Source: Phreatobacter sp. (GTDB lineage: Bacteria; Pseudomonadota; Alphaproteobacteria; Rhizobiales; Phreatobacteraceae). Taken from it: a DNA stretch of 64,000 nt. The position numbers and the translations under genes were made by a program. The notes beneath the pieces were generated by a model. The model ran no database searches, had not been told where the DNA came from, and was given only the letters and a program-made list of their open reading frames with translations. Within the stretch, counting starts at the first letter, position 1; every line of letters starts with the position of its first letter. Shown here piece after piece: positions 51,240-59,323 of the stretch. The stretch lies in assembly GCF_027532945.1 (NCBI RefSeq), contig NZ_JAPZTZ010000013.1:1-64000 (forward strand), in the 5' to 3' direction.

Positions 51240-51956
51240 ATGACCTGGTCGATCGTCGCCCATGACCCGGCGAGCGGCGCCTTCGGCGTCGCCGTCGCAA
51301 CCTGCGCCTTCGCGGTGGGGGCGAGCTGCCCCTTCCTGCGGTCGGGCGTCGGGGCGGTCTCGACCCAGTCCATGACCAACCGCTATCTCGGCCCGGCCAT
51401 CCTCGACGCCCTGGAGGCGGGCCTGACGCCGGCCGAGGCCATCGAGAAGGCGCTTGCCGCTGACGGGGGCCGGCACCTCCGGCAGGTCCATTGCGTCGAT
51501 GCGCAGGGCCGCACCGCCGTCTGGACCGGGCGCAACTGTGTGGAGTGGTGCGGCGAGGCGACCGCGCCGCATGTCTCGGTCGCCGGCAACATGCTGGCGG
51601 GCCCCGACGTGGTGGCGGCGACGCTCCAAACCTATGAGGCGGGCGGCGAGGACCTCGCGGGTCGCATGATGGCCGCCATGGCGGCGGGAGAAGCCGCCGG
51701 CGGCGACCGGCGCGGCAGGCAGTCCGCCGCCATGCTGGTGACCACCACCGAGGACTTTCCCGACCTGAACCTCAGGGTTGACGACCACGCCGATCCACTG
51801 GCGGAACTCGACCGGCTGCTCGGGATCTGGCGGCAGACCTCTCCGCCGCGCCGCGGCTGGGCGCCGTCCAAGGCCAATCCGTCCGGGGCGGCCGACATGG
51901 AGGCCATCGAGGCGGGATGGAAGGCGCAGGGGCTGGATCTGCGATTCCGTCGCTGA
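51240..51956 (+). CDS. DUF1028 (Ntn-hydrolase-like) protein
   Basis: The 238-residue protein matches the DUF1028 outline: MTWSIVAHDPASGAFGVAVAT, CPFLRSGVGAVSTQSMTN (the VSTQ/A-x-N segment), and VAGNMLAGPDVVAATLQTYE. DUF1028 proteins share the N-terminal nucleophile hydrolase fold and often sit with peptide or amide-processing genes; mature N-terminus after Met would be Thr2. It follows the peptide-binding protein by seven bases. A hydrolytic role on amides is an inference. Confidence 0.87.
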   Translation: MTWSIVAHDPASGAFGVAVATCAFAVGASCPFLRSGVGAVSTQSMTNRYLGPAILDALEAGLTPAEAIEKALAADGGRHLRQVHCVDAQGRTAVWTGRNCVEWCGEATAPHVSVAGNMLAGPDVVAATLQTYEAGGEDLAGRMMAAMAAGEAAGGDRRGRQSAAMLVTTTEDFPDLNLRVDDHADPLAELDRLLGIWRQTSPPRRGWAPSKANPSGAADMEAIEAGWKAQGLDLRFRR

Positions 51957-51963
51957 GGCGCGA

Positions 51964-52338
51964 TCAGCGCCCCTCGCCCGCGTCCACCGCCTCACAGACC
52001 GGCCCGCCGCGGCGCCAGCGCCAGTCGCCATAGGCGAGCGGCTTCCACCAGGCGGCCTTCTCCGGCAGGACAATCGGCGGATTGTCGATGCCGGACGTGC
52101 CGCGCGGATGGCAGCGGCAGAGCCGGGCGAGACCCATCCATCCGCCGGCCCAGAGGCCATGGCGCATCACCGCCTCGTCCATATAGGCCGAGCAGCTCGG
52201 CATGTGCCGGCACCAGCGGCCGACGAGCATGGAGATGGTGAGCTGGTAGGTGCGCAGGAGGCCGTGGGCGGCAAGGCGCGGCCAGCGCGGCGGCCGCCAG
52301 TCGTTGAAGAGTGCGTCGAGATCCCGATCCCGACTCAT
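51964..52338 (-). CDS. yidD: Membrane protein insertion efficiency factor YidD
   Basis: A 124-residue YidD with the defining motif CSAYMDEAVMRHGLWAGGW and RLCRCHPRG, preceded by an amphipathic segment (LLRTYQLTISMLVGRWCRHM) that attaches it to the inner membrane beside YidC. E. coli YidD is 85 residues; this one has extra tails at both ends. It starts ten bases after the Fe-S scaffold gene on the same strand. Converges with the DUF1028 gene after seven bases. Confidence 0.93.
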   Translation of the reverse strand: MSRDRDLDALFNDWRPPRWPRLAAHGLLRTYQLTISMLVGRWCRHMPSCSAYMDEAVMRHGLWAGGWMGLARLCRCHPRGTSGIDNPPIVLPEKAAWWKPLAYGDWRWRRGGPVCEAVDAGEGR

Positions 52339-52348
52339 GCCGGACGGC

Positions 52349-52795
52349 TCATTCCGCGGCTTGCGCGCGCGCAGCCGTCGCCTTGCCGACAGCCTCCACG
52401 ACCGCGTCGAAGGTCAGCAGCGTCGAGGCATGGCGGCCCTTGAAGTCGCGCACCGGCTCCAGCACCGCGACATCGGCCCATTTGCCGGCGGGCGGGGCGC
52501 CGTTCTCCTTGAGCATGCGGCGCACGGCGTCGCGCAGGTCCTTCAGCTCGGCGGCAGTGGAGCCGACCACATGCTGCGCCATGATCGACGAGGAGGCCTG
52601 GCCGAGGGCGCAGGCCTTCACGTCATGGGCGAAGTCGGCGACGCGGTCGCCATCCATCACCACGTCGACGGTGACGGTGGAGCCGCAGAGGCGCGAATGG
52701 GCGGTTGCCGAGCCATCGGGCTGCGGCAGCCGGCCCAGACGCGGGATCGAGGCCGCCAGTTCCAGGATGCGGGCGTTGTAGACGTCGTCGAGCAC
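52349..52795 (-). CDS. NifU/IscU-like iron-sulfur cluster assembly scaffold
   Basis: The 148-residue scaffold has Cys37 in HSRLCGSTVTV and Cys62 in DVKACALGQASSSIM, two of the three cluster ligands of IscU/SufU. The third cysteine position, near the C-terminal helix, reads GRHASTLLTFDAV with His/Ala instead. This form is seen in Alphaproteobacteria beside folE and yidD. The GTG at 52795 follows GGAGGG by seven bases; an upstream ATG at 52861 adds residues with no family match. It is divergent from folE over 262 bases. Confidence 0.85.
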   Translation of the reverse strand: MLDDVYNARILELAASIPRLGRLPQPDGSATAHSRLCGSTVTVDVVMDGDRVADFAHDVKACALGQASSSIMAQHVVGSTAAELKDLRDAVRRMLKENGAPPAGKWADVAVLEPVRDFKGRHASTLLTFDAVVEAVGKATAARAQAAE

Positions 52796-53003
52796 GTGCC
52801 GGCCCTCCGGCCAAAACCATCTGGCGATCAGGGCACGATGGCCCCGCGGGAAGATGAACACCCGTTCATGGAGCGTTCAGGCCCTCCCATCATATATGTG
52901 TCGCGTCAGGTCAATAAAGGCCGGCGGGTAACGCCGGGACCCTGGAAACGCCCCCGCATGCGACAACCTGCCGCATCTTTGCGATGTGCGCGGAAGTCGA
53001 TCC

Positions 53004-53038
53004 GGAACGTTCTCCAGTGGCGTAGCAGAAAACGTTCC
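53004..53038. promoter_or_regulatory. Interrupted palindrome upstream of folE
   Basis: Perfect 8-bp arms GGAACGTT and AACGTTCC are 19 bases apart, ending 20 bases before the folE start. It could be an operator or fold in the 5' leader. The rest of the divergent 262-base region shows no gene; a TATGAT box near 52890 on the minus strand might serve the scaffold gene. Confidence 0.45.
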
Positions 53039-53057
53039 CGAAGCGGAGAGAAGCCTC

Positions 53058-53687
53058 ATGGATGCCGTCGTGACGTCCCTTCCCATGTCGAAGGGGCATG
53101 AGTCGCCGCGCCGCCGCCGTCCCAGCCGTGAAGAGGCGGAAGCCGCCGTGCGGACCCTCATCGAATGGGTCGGCGACAATCCGGACCGCGAGGGGCTCAT
53201 CGACACGCCCCGCCGCATGGTCAAGGCCTGGGAGGATCTCTTCCGCGGCTACGGCCAGTCGGCCGCCAAGGAACTCGGCACGGTCTTCGAGGAGGTCGGC
53301 GGCTATGGCGACGTCGTCCTCGTGCGCGACATCCCGTTCTTCTCGCACTGCGAGCACCACATCGTGCCGATCATGGGCCGGGCGCATATCGCCTATTATC
53401 CGCGCGAGGGCGTGGTCGGCCTGTCGAAGCTCGCTAAGGTCGTCGATATCTATGCCCGGCGCCTGCAGACGCAGGAGAACATGACGGCGGAGATCGTCGG
53501 CGCCATCGAGGAGAGCCTGAAGCCGCGCGGTCTCGCCGTGCTGGTCGAGGCCGAGCACATGTGCATGTCGATGCGCGGCGTGCAGAAGCAGGGTGTCTCG
53601 ACCATCACCACCGGCTTCACCGGCCTGTTCAAGGACGATGCGTCCGAGCAGGCTCGGTTCATGCAGATGATCCGCGGCTTCCGCTGA
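53058..53687 (+). CDS. folE: GTP cyclohydrolase I
   Basis: A 209-residue enzyme making dihydroneopterin triphosphate from GTP, the first step of folate (and some queuosine) synthesis. Catalytic and zinc residues are visible: [20 protein letters not shown] gives Cys and two His, and [20 protein letters not shown] gives the second Cys and the HMCM motif; [20 protein letters not shown] is the family helix. The zinc-dependent FolE1 type. ATG at 53058 with GGAGAG ahead. N-terminal 40 residues are variable and basic. Confidence 0.96.
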   Translation: MDAVVTSLPMSKGHESPRRRRPSREEAEAAVRTLIEWVGDNPDREGLIDTPRRMVKAWEDLFRGYGQSAAKELGTVFEEVGGYGDVVLVRDIPFFSHCEHHIVPIMGRAHIAYYPREGVVGLSKLAKVVDIYARRLQTQENMTAEIVGAIEESLKPRGLAVLVEAEHMCMSMRGVQKQGVSTITTGFTGLFKDDASEQARFMQMIRGFR

Positions 53688-53736
53688 GGCGGGGCCTGCG
53701 GGCCGCTCAAGCCGTCACACGATCCTCAAGTCTTGG

Positions 53737-53759
53737 ATGCCCGGGCCAAGCCCGGGCAT
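53737..53759. repeat. Intergenic palindromic repeat, CATGCCCGG family
   Basis: Perfect 10-bp arms ATGCCCGGGC and GCCCGGGCAT around CAA, in the 117 bases between the ends of folE and the UPF0173 gene. Third copy of the element in the window. Confidence 0.75.
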
Positions 53760-53804
53760 GACGATGGTTGCCCTCGCGAAACACGCGGGCGCGGCAATGA
53801 TGCC

Positions 53805-54503
53805 TCAGAACGTCACGCTCTCGCCCGACTTCGGCACGGCCACCTTGGTCTTCGAGCCGGCCATGCCCGCCACGAACGTGTCGGCGGTCTGGTCGAGCAG
53901 GCCGAAGGTCGCGTAGTGGCAGGGCACCACCGTGTCGAACTGGAAGAACTTCTTGCAGGCGAAGGCGGCGGCATCGCCGCCCATGGTGAAGCGGTCGCCG
54001 ACCGGCACCAGCGCATGGGTCGGCTTGTGGTACTCGGCGATGAGGCCCATGTCCGGCATCATGTCGGTGTCGCCCATGGCATAGAGTACCGCCCCGCCCT
54101 TCTGCTTGATGATGAGGCCGTTCGGATTGCCGAGCGCATGGCTGACCCCGTCATGGAAATCGGCGGAGGAATGCAGCGCGTTGGTGAGGGTGACGGTGAA
54201 GTCGCCCTGGTCGGTGGTGCCGCCGCAATTCATCGGGTCGAAGGCCTTGAGGCCCTTGTGTGCGAGATACATGCACAGGTCGTAGTTGGTCACGACCTTG
54301 GCGCCGGTCTCGGCGGCGATCGAGAGCGTGTCGCCGACATGGTCGGAATGGCCGTGGGTGACGAGGACATGCGTCGCGCCGGCGATGGCGGCGGCGCGGT
54401 CCCCGGTGAAGCTCGGATTGCCGGTCAGAAACGGGTCGATCAGCACCACGGAGGAGCCGAATTCGAGGCGGAAGGCGGAATGGCCGAACCAGGTGAGCTT
54501 CAT
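53805..54503 (-). CDS. UPF0173 metal-dependent hydrolase (metallo-beta-lactamase fold)
   Basis: A 232-residue protein with the metal motif H-x-H-x-DH in VLVTHGHSDHVGDTL, opening MKLTWFGHSAFRLEF, and later metal ligands in ALYAMGDTDMMPDMGLIAEY (seen as YAMGDTDMMPD) and VVPCHYATFGLL. UPF0173 members are about 225-235 residues; the physiological substrate is unknown. Start ATG at 54503; divergent from ruvX with 97 bases between. Confidence 0.92.
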   Translation of the reverse strand: MKLTWFGHSAFRLEFGSSVVLIDPFLTGNPSFTGDRAAAIAGATHVLVTHGHSDHVGDTLSIAAETGAKVVTNYDLCMYLAHKGLKAFDPMNCGGTTDQGDFTVTLTNALHSSADFHDGVSHALGNPNGLIIKQKGGAVLYAMGDTDMMPDMGLIAEYHKPTHALVPVGDRFTMGGDAAAFACKKFFQFDTVVPCHYATFGLLDQTADTFVAGMAGSKTKVAVPKSGESVTF

Positions 54504-54600
54504 GGGATCAGTCCTCGTGAGGAGGGATGGGAGAGCGGTTCGCGGGGGAGTATAGGGTGCTGCGTGACGCCCTCAATGCACCCGAAGGACCGTACCTCAC

Positions 54601-55077
54601 ATGGCCATTGTCGAACCGCCGGACCTCAGGGCCGTTGTCGCGCCCGGACGCCGGCTCATGGGCCTCGACCTCGGCACCAAGACCATCGGCCTCGCGCTTT
54701 GCGACGTGAACTGGACCATCGCCACCCCTCTGGAGACGATCAAGCGGGTGAAGTTCACGCCCGACGTGGAGGCGCTGCTCGGCCTTGCCGCCAAGCACGA
54801 TGCAGGCGCCCTGGTGATCGGCCTGCCGAAGAACATGGACGGCACCGAGGGGCCGCGGGCCCAGTCCACCCGCTCCTTCGTGCGCAACCTCCTGCCGAAG
54901 ACCGAGCTGCCCATCGTCTTCTGGGACGAGCGCATGTCGACGGCGGCGGTGACGCGGACGCTGCTCGAGGCGGATGCCTCGCGCGCCCGGCGCGCCGAGC
55001 TCGTCGACAAGATGGCCGCGGCCTACATCCTCCAGGGGTTCCTCGACCGGCTGGGCTATGGAGATTTCGGGGAGTGA
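54601..55077 (+). CDS. ruvX: Putative Holliday junction resolvase / pre-16S rRNA nuclease (YqgF)
   Basis: A 158-residue RNase H-like nuclease. The catalytic acidic residues are Asp in [13 protein letters not shown], Glu in [13 protein letters not shown] and Asp in [36 protein letters not shown] is the family's substrate loop. In E. coli YqgF trims the 16S rRNA 5' end. The N-terminal 20 residues are an extension. Converges with the MarR-GNAT gene. Confidence 0.94.
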   Translation: MAIVEPPDLRAVVAPGRRLMGLDLGTKTIGLALCDVNWTIATPLETIKRVKFTPDVEALLGLAAKHDAGALVIGLPKNMDGTEGPRAQSTRSFVRNLLPKTELPIVFWDERMSTAAVTRTLLEADASRARRAELVDKMAAAYILQGFLDRLGYGDFGE

Positions 55078-55113
55078 AGGGGCTTCCGAGAGAAGCCCGT
55101 CCCGCGCCAAGGC

Positions 55114-56037
55114 TCATGAGGCTCCGAAATCCAGTGTCCAGTTCTGCCCGACCAGATCCACCCCGAAGGACTGGTGCCGCTCCTCGGAGGCCAGCACAAA
55201 GCCCTCTGCCACATAGATGCCCCGGGCTGCGGTGAGGCAGTCATTGGTCCAGAGCGTCATGCCGCGATAGCCGGCCTCGCGGGCGAAGGCGATGCACTCG
55301 GCAACCAGACGCTTTCCGAGCCCCGTTCCGCGTGTCGAGGCATCGACATAGAGCATCCGGAGCTTGGCCACCCCCTCCCCGCCATCGACGCAAAAGACCG
55401 AGCCGACCACCTCGCCGCGCCGCTCGGCGATGAAGGCGCGCTCGCGGGCGGGATCGTTGGACTTCAGGAACGCCGCGCCGATCTCGGCGGCCAGGGCCTC
55501 GAACTCGTCGTTCCAGCCATACTCCGTCGCATAGACGCGGGCCTGCCCGGCAATGATCGCGCCCATGTCGCCGAGGCGGTGGCGGCGGATCGTGACCGCG
55601 GCCCCCTCCCCCGCCATGACGCCCTGGATCTCGGTCATGGCGCCGACGAGCCGGTCGCGGTCGGCGGGACCGAGGCGGGCCAGCAAGCCCGCCACCTCGT
55701 CGCGCGAGGCCTGGTCATAGGGCGCGAAGGCGGCCCGGCCCGCCGCGGTGAGCGCCAGGACCTGCCGCCGCCCATCCTCCGGCGCGGGGCTGCGCACGAG
55801 CAGGCCGTCCCGTTCGAAGCGGCCGAGGATGCGCGAGAGGTAACCGGCGTCCAGACCGAGTTCCGCGCCGAGATCGCGCGCCGTCAGGCCATCACGCGTG
55901 AACAGCTCGTAGAGAACGCGCGCCTCCGTCAGCGACCAGGGGCCGCCGAGATAATGGCCGAGAAGGCCGATGGCGCGGGTGTAGAAGCGGTTGAAGCCGC
56001 GGATCGCGGCGATCTGCGCGTCGGGTGATGGGGACAT
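55114..56037 (-). CDS. MarR-GNAT fusion protein
   Basis: The 307-residue protein joins a MarR winged helix (residues 1-145: FNRFYTRAIGLLGHYLGGPW, DLGAELGLDAGYLSRILGRF, PAPEDGRRQVLALTAAGRAA) to a GNAT acetyltransferase (150-307: KLRMLYVDASTRGTGLGKRL with the acetyl-CoA loop R-G-TGLGKRL, and GMTLWTNDCLTAARGIYVAE). Such fusions couple DNA binding with acylation of a small molecule or protein, targets unknown. ATG at 56037. A dyad lies 35 bases upstream, probably its own operator. Confidence 0.9.
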   Translation of the reverse strand: MSPSPDAQIAAIRGFNRFYTRAIGLLGHYLGGPWSLTEARVLYELFTRDGLTARDLGAELGLDAGYLSRILGRFERDGLLVRSPAPEDGRRQVLALTAAGRAAFAPYDQASRDEVAGLLARLGPADRDRLVGAMTEIQGVMAGEGAAVTIRRHRLGDMGAIIAGQARVYATEYGWNDEFEALAAEIGAAFLKSNDPARERAFIAERRGEVVGSVFCVDGGEGVAKLRMLYVDASTRGTGLGKRLVAECIAFAREAGYRGMTLWTNDCLTAARGIYVAEGFVLASEERHQSFGVDLVGQNWTLDFGAS

Positions 56038-56071
56038 GGCCTTCCTCTCAGGGGAAGGCTGGAGCAATCAC

Positions 56072-56084
56072 TTGACAGAGTCAA
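56072..56084. promoter_or_regulatory. Dyad upstream of the MarR-GNAT gene
   Basis: Perfect arms TTGAC and GTCAA around AGA; on the minus strand it includes a TTGACT -35-like element. It sits between the MarR-GNAT start and the end of fliN, suited to autoregulation. Confidence 0.55.
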
Positions 56085-56087
56085 CTA

Positions 56088-56330
56088 TTACCGGAGATCG
56101 ATCGGCCGGGGCAGCATTTCGGTGATTTGCACGCCGATGCGGTTGCCGTTGATCACCACCTGGCCACGGGCGACGGGCATGTCGTTGGCGAGGATTTGCA
56201 CCTCGTCGTCCTCCGTGGCATCGAGTTCGATGATGGCGCCGCGGGCCATGCGCAACATCTGATGGATCGGCATGACCGTCGTCCCGAGGACGACGGAGAT
56301 ATCGACGGAGACGGTATCGAGCTGAGCCAT
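56088..56330 (-). CDS. fliN: FliN-like flagellar motor switch protein
   Basis: The 80 residues are a single SpoA (surface presentation of antigens) domain: LDTVSVDISVVLGTTVMPIH, QMLRMARGAIIELDATEDDE, VQILANDMPVARGQVVINGN and RIGVQITEML, all standard for FliN. FliN forms the outer C-ring with FliM and FliG. Usual FliN proteins have a longer N-terminus (100-150 residues); this is near minimal. It stands alone, without other flagellar genes, and is divergent from lipB. ATG at 56330. Confidence 0.9.
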   Translation of the reverse strand: MAQLDTVSVDISVVLGTTVMPIHQMLRMARGAIIELDATEDDEVQILANDMPVARGQVVINGNRIGVQITEMLPRPIDLR

Positions 56331-56392
56331 AGCACCTGTTGCCGCATGCACTGTCCGGGGACGCCGATACCCTGACCCAACATGGTGAACGA

Positions 56393-57106
56393 GTGGTAAA
56401 CGACCGTTCCAATCTGGTGCTGGCGATGGCCGCGCCTGCCGATGCGCCGCCGGTGGAATGGGTGGTGTCGGACCGTCTCGTCCCTTACGAGGAGGCCCTC
56501 GCCGCCATGGAGGCCCATGTCGCGGCGATTGCCGAAGGACGGGCTGCCGAGCGCGTCTGGTTGCTGGAACACCCGCCGCTCTATACCTCCGGAACCTCGG
56601 CCAAGGCCGACAGCGTGGTGGATGCGCGTTTTCCCGTCTTCGAAGCGGGTCGCGGCGGGCAGATGACCTATCACGGGCCGGGCCAGCGGGTGGCCTATGT
56701 CATGCTCGACCTCAACCGCCGCAAGCGGGACCTCAGGGTCTTCGTCGCCGCGCTGGAGGACTGGATCATTGGCACGCTGGATGCCTTCAACATCCGCGGC
56801 GAGCGGCGCGAGGATCGCGTCGGCGTCTGGGTGAAGCGGCCCGACAAGGGCGCGGAGGTCGAGGACAAGATCGCCGCCATCGGCATCCGCGTGAAGCGCT
56901 GGGTGACACTCCACGGCATCTCGCTCAACGTCGAGCCGGAGCTCTCGCATTTCGACGGAATCGTCCCCTGCGGCATCGTCGATCCGCGCTATGGCGTGAC
57001 GAGCCTCGTCGATCTCGGCCTGCCGGTCACCTTGCCCGAGGTTGATGCCATCCTGCGGCGCGCCTTCGAGGATCGTTTCGGACCGACCGTGGCGGTGGAG
57101 GGTTGA
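56393..57106 (+). CDS. lipB: Octanoyl-[ACP]:protein N-octanoyltransferase
   Basis: A 237-residue LipB, moving octanoyl from ACP to lipoyl domains in lipoate synthesis. Signatures: [12 protein letters not shown] (residues about 85-96), the active-site lysine in [20 protein letters not shown] and the nucleophile Cys in [12 protein letters not shown] at 56393 ([12 protein letters not shown]...) is preferred as it fits relatives' N-termini; an ATG at 56426 is possible. The 62 bases to fliN contain both promoters. Confidence 0.95.
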   Translation: MVNDRSNLVLAMAAPADAPPVEWVVSDRLVPYEEALAAMEAHVAAIAEGRAAERVWLLEHPPLYTSGTSAKADSVVDARFPVFEAGRGGQMTYHGPGQRVAYVMLDLNRRKRDLRVFVAALEDWIIGTLDAFNIRGERREDRVGVWVKRPDKGAEVEDKIAAIGIRVKRWVTLHGISLNVEPELSHFDGIVPCGIVDPRYGVTSLVDLGLPVTLPEVDAILRRAFEDRFGPTVAVEG

Positions 57107-57136
57107 TCTCCGCTGCGTGTCCGCAAGGAGCCGCCG

Positions 57137-57706
57137 ATGACCGCCTCAGCCGTCCAGACCTTCCGCGCCTTCGCCCATAACAACGCCTGGGCGAACCATC
57201 GCCTGCTGACGGCCTGCCAAGGCCTGTCCGCTGAGGACTTCGCGGCCGAGCGCACCGGCTTCTTCCCGAGCCTTGCAGCGACGCTGAACCACATCCTCGT
57301 CATCGACTGGTTCTATGTGGACGCGCTGGAGGGCGGGATGCTCGGGCCGAAGGCCTGGGAGAACCGGATTCCGCATCCGCTGCTTGCCGATCTGACGCGT
57401 GAACAGGCGGCGGTGGACCGGCGGCTGATCGCGGTCTGCGAGGCCCTCACCGAGGCCGCGCTCGACGGCGAGGTGCGCGTCAACCGCGTCGTGAGGATGC
57501 AGGTGGAGCGGCGCGACCGGCTGCTGATGCATCTCTTCCAGCACCAGATCCACCATCGCGGCCAGGCCCATGCGATGCTAGTGGGAACGGCAGTGAAACC
57601 GCCGCAGCTCGACGAGTTCTTCTCCGTGGGAGAAGCGGACCTGCGGGCGGCGGAGTTCGCGGAATTGGGTTGGACGGAAGAGAAGGTGTGGTCGAAGGGC
57701 GCCTGA
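57137..57706 (+). CDS. DinB-family protein
   Basis: The 189-residue four-helix-bundle protein has the DinB metal triad: His in SLAATLNHILVIDWFY, and H-x3-H in MHLFQHQIHHRGQAHAML. It opens with AFAHNNAWANHRLL, the family 'Y-N-x-W-A-N' motif. DinB-like proteins are thiol-dependent metal enzymes or damage-inducible proteins; function is unassigned. An AAGGAG lies ahead of the ATG. It follows lipB by 30 bases. Converges with the acylphosphatase gene. Confidence 0.9.
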   Translation: MTASAVQTFRAFAHNNAWANHRLLTACQGLSAEDFAAERTGFFPSLAATLNHILVIDWFYVDALEGGMLGPKAWENRIPHPLLADLTREQAAVDRRLIAVCEALTEAALDGEVRVNRVVRMQVERRDRLLMHLFQHQIHHRGQAHAMLVGTAVKPPQLDEFFSVGEADLRAAEFAELGWTEEKVWSKGA

Positions 57707-57730
57707 GGCGGCTTTCGGGAGCCCTGCCCC

Positions 57731-58018
57731 TCACATCGTCGGCCGAATCTCCACCTCACCAGCCGTCACGCCCGCCGCCTCCTCCGCCGTCGCCGGACGC
57801 CGGTCGATACGGTCGACCTTGGCGCCCAGGGGACCTGCCATCGCCACCCTGACGAGGTCCTCGACCGCCACGGCGTCGCCCTCCACCACCGCCTCGACCG
57901 TCTCGTCGGCGCGGTTGCGCACCCAGCCCGACAGCCCGCGGGCCAGCGCCTGCCGGCGGAACCACTGGCGATAGCCGACGCCCTGGACGATGCCTGCAAA
58001 TTTCAGGTGGAGCGGCAT
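57731..58018 (-). CDS. acyP: Acylphosphatase
   Basis: A 95-residue acylphosphatase. The phosphate-binding loop is GIVQGVGYRQWFRRQA, whose arginine and following GWVRNRADETVEAVVEGD (Asn-containing catalytic loop GWVRN) are both intact. It hydrolyses carboxyl-phosphates such as acetyl phosphate or 1,3-bisphosphoglycerate. ATG at 58018 has GAGG seven bases upstream; an upstream ATG at 58042 is less likely. 60 bases separate it from the cyclopropane synthase stop. Confidence 0.93.
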   Translation of the reverse strand: MPLHLKFAGIVQGVGYRQWFRRQALARGLSGWVRNRADETVEAVVEGDAVAVEDLVRVAMAGPLGAKVDRIDRRPATAEEAAGVTAGEVEIRPTM

Positions 58019-58078
58019 CTCATTGCCTCGCATTGTCTTCACGCGAACCGGTACCCACGTCGCTTGAAAATGCTTCGG

Positions 58079-59317
58079 CTACCACGGCAGCACGCCCTCC
58101 CGCGCCTTCAGGCCCTCTTCGGCTGCCGTGATGAAGTCGCGCGTTACCGGCACGGCATCGCGCTTCTCGGAGAGCAGGAGCTGGTAGACCATGTTGGAGC
58201 CGTCGCGGAAGCCGAGCTCCACCGCCGCGAGATAGAACTCCCACATGCGGGCGAAGCGCTCGCCCTGCATGGCGACGACCCGGTCGCGCACGGCCTCGAA
58301 ATTCTCCCGCCAGGCCTTGATCGTCCAGTAGTAGTGGAGGCGCAGCACCTCGCAATCGTCCACCCAGAGGCCGCAGCGCTCGGTGGAGGCGAAGACCTCG
58401 GAAAGCGCCGGCACATAGCCGCCGGGGAAGATGTATTTGCGGATGAAGGGCGCGGTGGTGCCGGGCGGCGACATGCGGCCGATGGCGTGGATCATGGCAT
58501 AGCCGCCGGGGCCGCAGAGACGCTTCACGGTCGCGAAATAGTCGTCGAAATGGGCGACGCCGACATGTTCCATCATGCCGACCGAGACGACCCGGTCGAA
58601 GGTGCCGGTGAGCTCGCGATAGTCCTTCTCGAAGAAGGTGACGCGGTCGGCGACGCCGGCGGACGCCACACGCTCCTTCGAGGCGGCGAGCTGGTCGGGC
58701 CAGACGTTGATGGCGGTGACCTTGGCCCCGCAGACGGCGGCGAGATAGGTCGCAAGCCCGCCCCAGCCCGAGCCGATCTCGGCGACCGTCATGCCCGGCT
58801 CGATCTGCAGCTTCGCTGCGATATGGCGCATCTTCGCGATCTGCGCATCCTTCAGGGCCATGTCCGGCCGCGCGAAGTAGGCGCAGGAATAGCTCATCGT
58901 CTCGTCGAGCCAGAGCTCGTAGAAGGCTCTCGGGTGGTCGTAGTGGCTGGAGACATTGGCCGCAGCCTCGCCGACCTTGTTCGACTGCTGCCGCCGCTTC
59001 AGCGCCCGCCAGACCTTGCGCAGGGCCTGCTGGACGGGGTGCGAGCCAAGGCCGGCGCGGTTGACCGAGAACAGCGTCAGCAGGTCGAGGACCCGGCCGC
59101 CCTCCTCGATGGTCAGCCGGCCGTCCATATAGGCTTCGGCCGAGGCGAGCTCTGGATTGAAGAAGAGCTGGCGCTGAACCTTCTCGTCATGGAGCTTCAC
59201 GGTGACCAGCGGCCCGTCCAGCCCTGAGCCGAAGCTCTCGGTGGTGCCGTCGTGGTGGATCACCGTCAGCCGGCCGTTGCGGACGAAGCGCGACAGGAGA
59301 TGGGCGAGAAGGCTCAT
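58079..59317 (-). CDS. cfa: Cyclopropane-fatty-acyl-phospholipid synthase
   Basis: A 412-residue S-adenosylmethionine enzyme that adds a methylene across lipid double bonds. N-terminal lipid-binding part (1-110: VQRQLFFNPELASAEAYMDG), then NVSSHYDHPRAFYELWLDET, the SAM motif TVAEIGSGWGGLATYLA, and FIRKYIFPGGYVPALSEVF. Active-site Glu/His/Tyr positions look intact (SVGMMEHVGVAHFDDYF). Cyclopropane lipids protect against acid and stress. Start ATG at 59317, six bases after the preceding gene, which is likely in the same transcript. Confidence 0.94.
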   Translation of the reverse strand: MSLLAHLLSRFVRNGRLTVIHHDGTTESFGSGLDGPLVTVKLHDEKVQRQLFFNPELASAEAYMDGRLTIEEGGRVLDLLTLFSVNRAGLGSHPVQQALRKVWRALKRRQQSNKVGEAAANVSSHYDHPRAFYELWLDETMSYSCAYFARPDMALKDAQIAKMRHIAAKLQIEPGMTVAEIGSGWGGLATYLAAVCGAKVTAINVWPDQLAASKERVASAGVADRVTFFEKDYRELTGTFDRVVSVGMMEHVGVAHFDDYFATVKRLCGPGGYAMIHAIGRMSPPGTTAPFIRKYIFPGGYVPALSEVFASTERCGLWVDDCEVLRLHYYWTIKAWRENFEAVRDRVVAMQGERFARMWEFYLAAVELGFRDGSNMVYQLLLSEKRDAVPVTRDFITAAEEGLKAREGVLPW

Positions 59318-59323
59318 GCGGGG

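Noticed and set aside
53004-53057. Riboswitch in the folE leader
   Set aside because: Only a simple interrupted palindrome; no conserved tetrahydrofolate or preQ1 core recognised.
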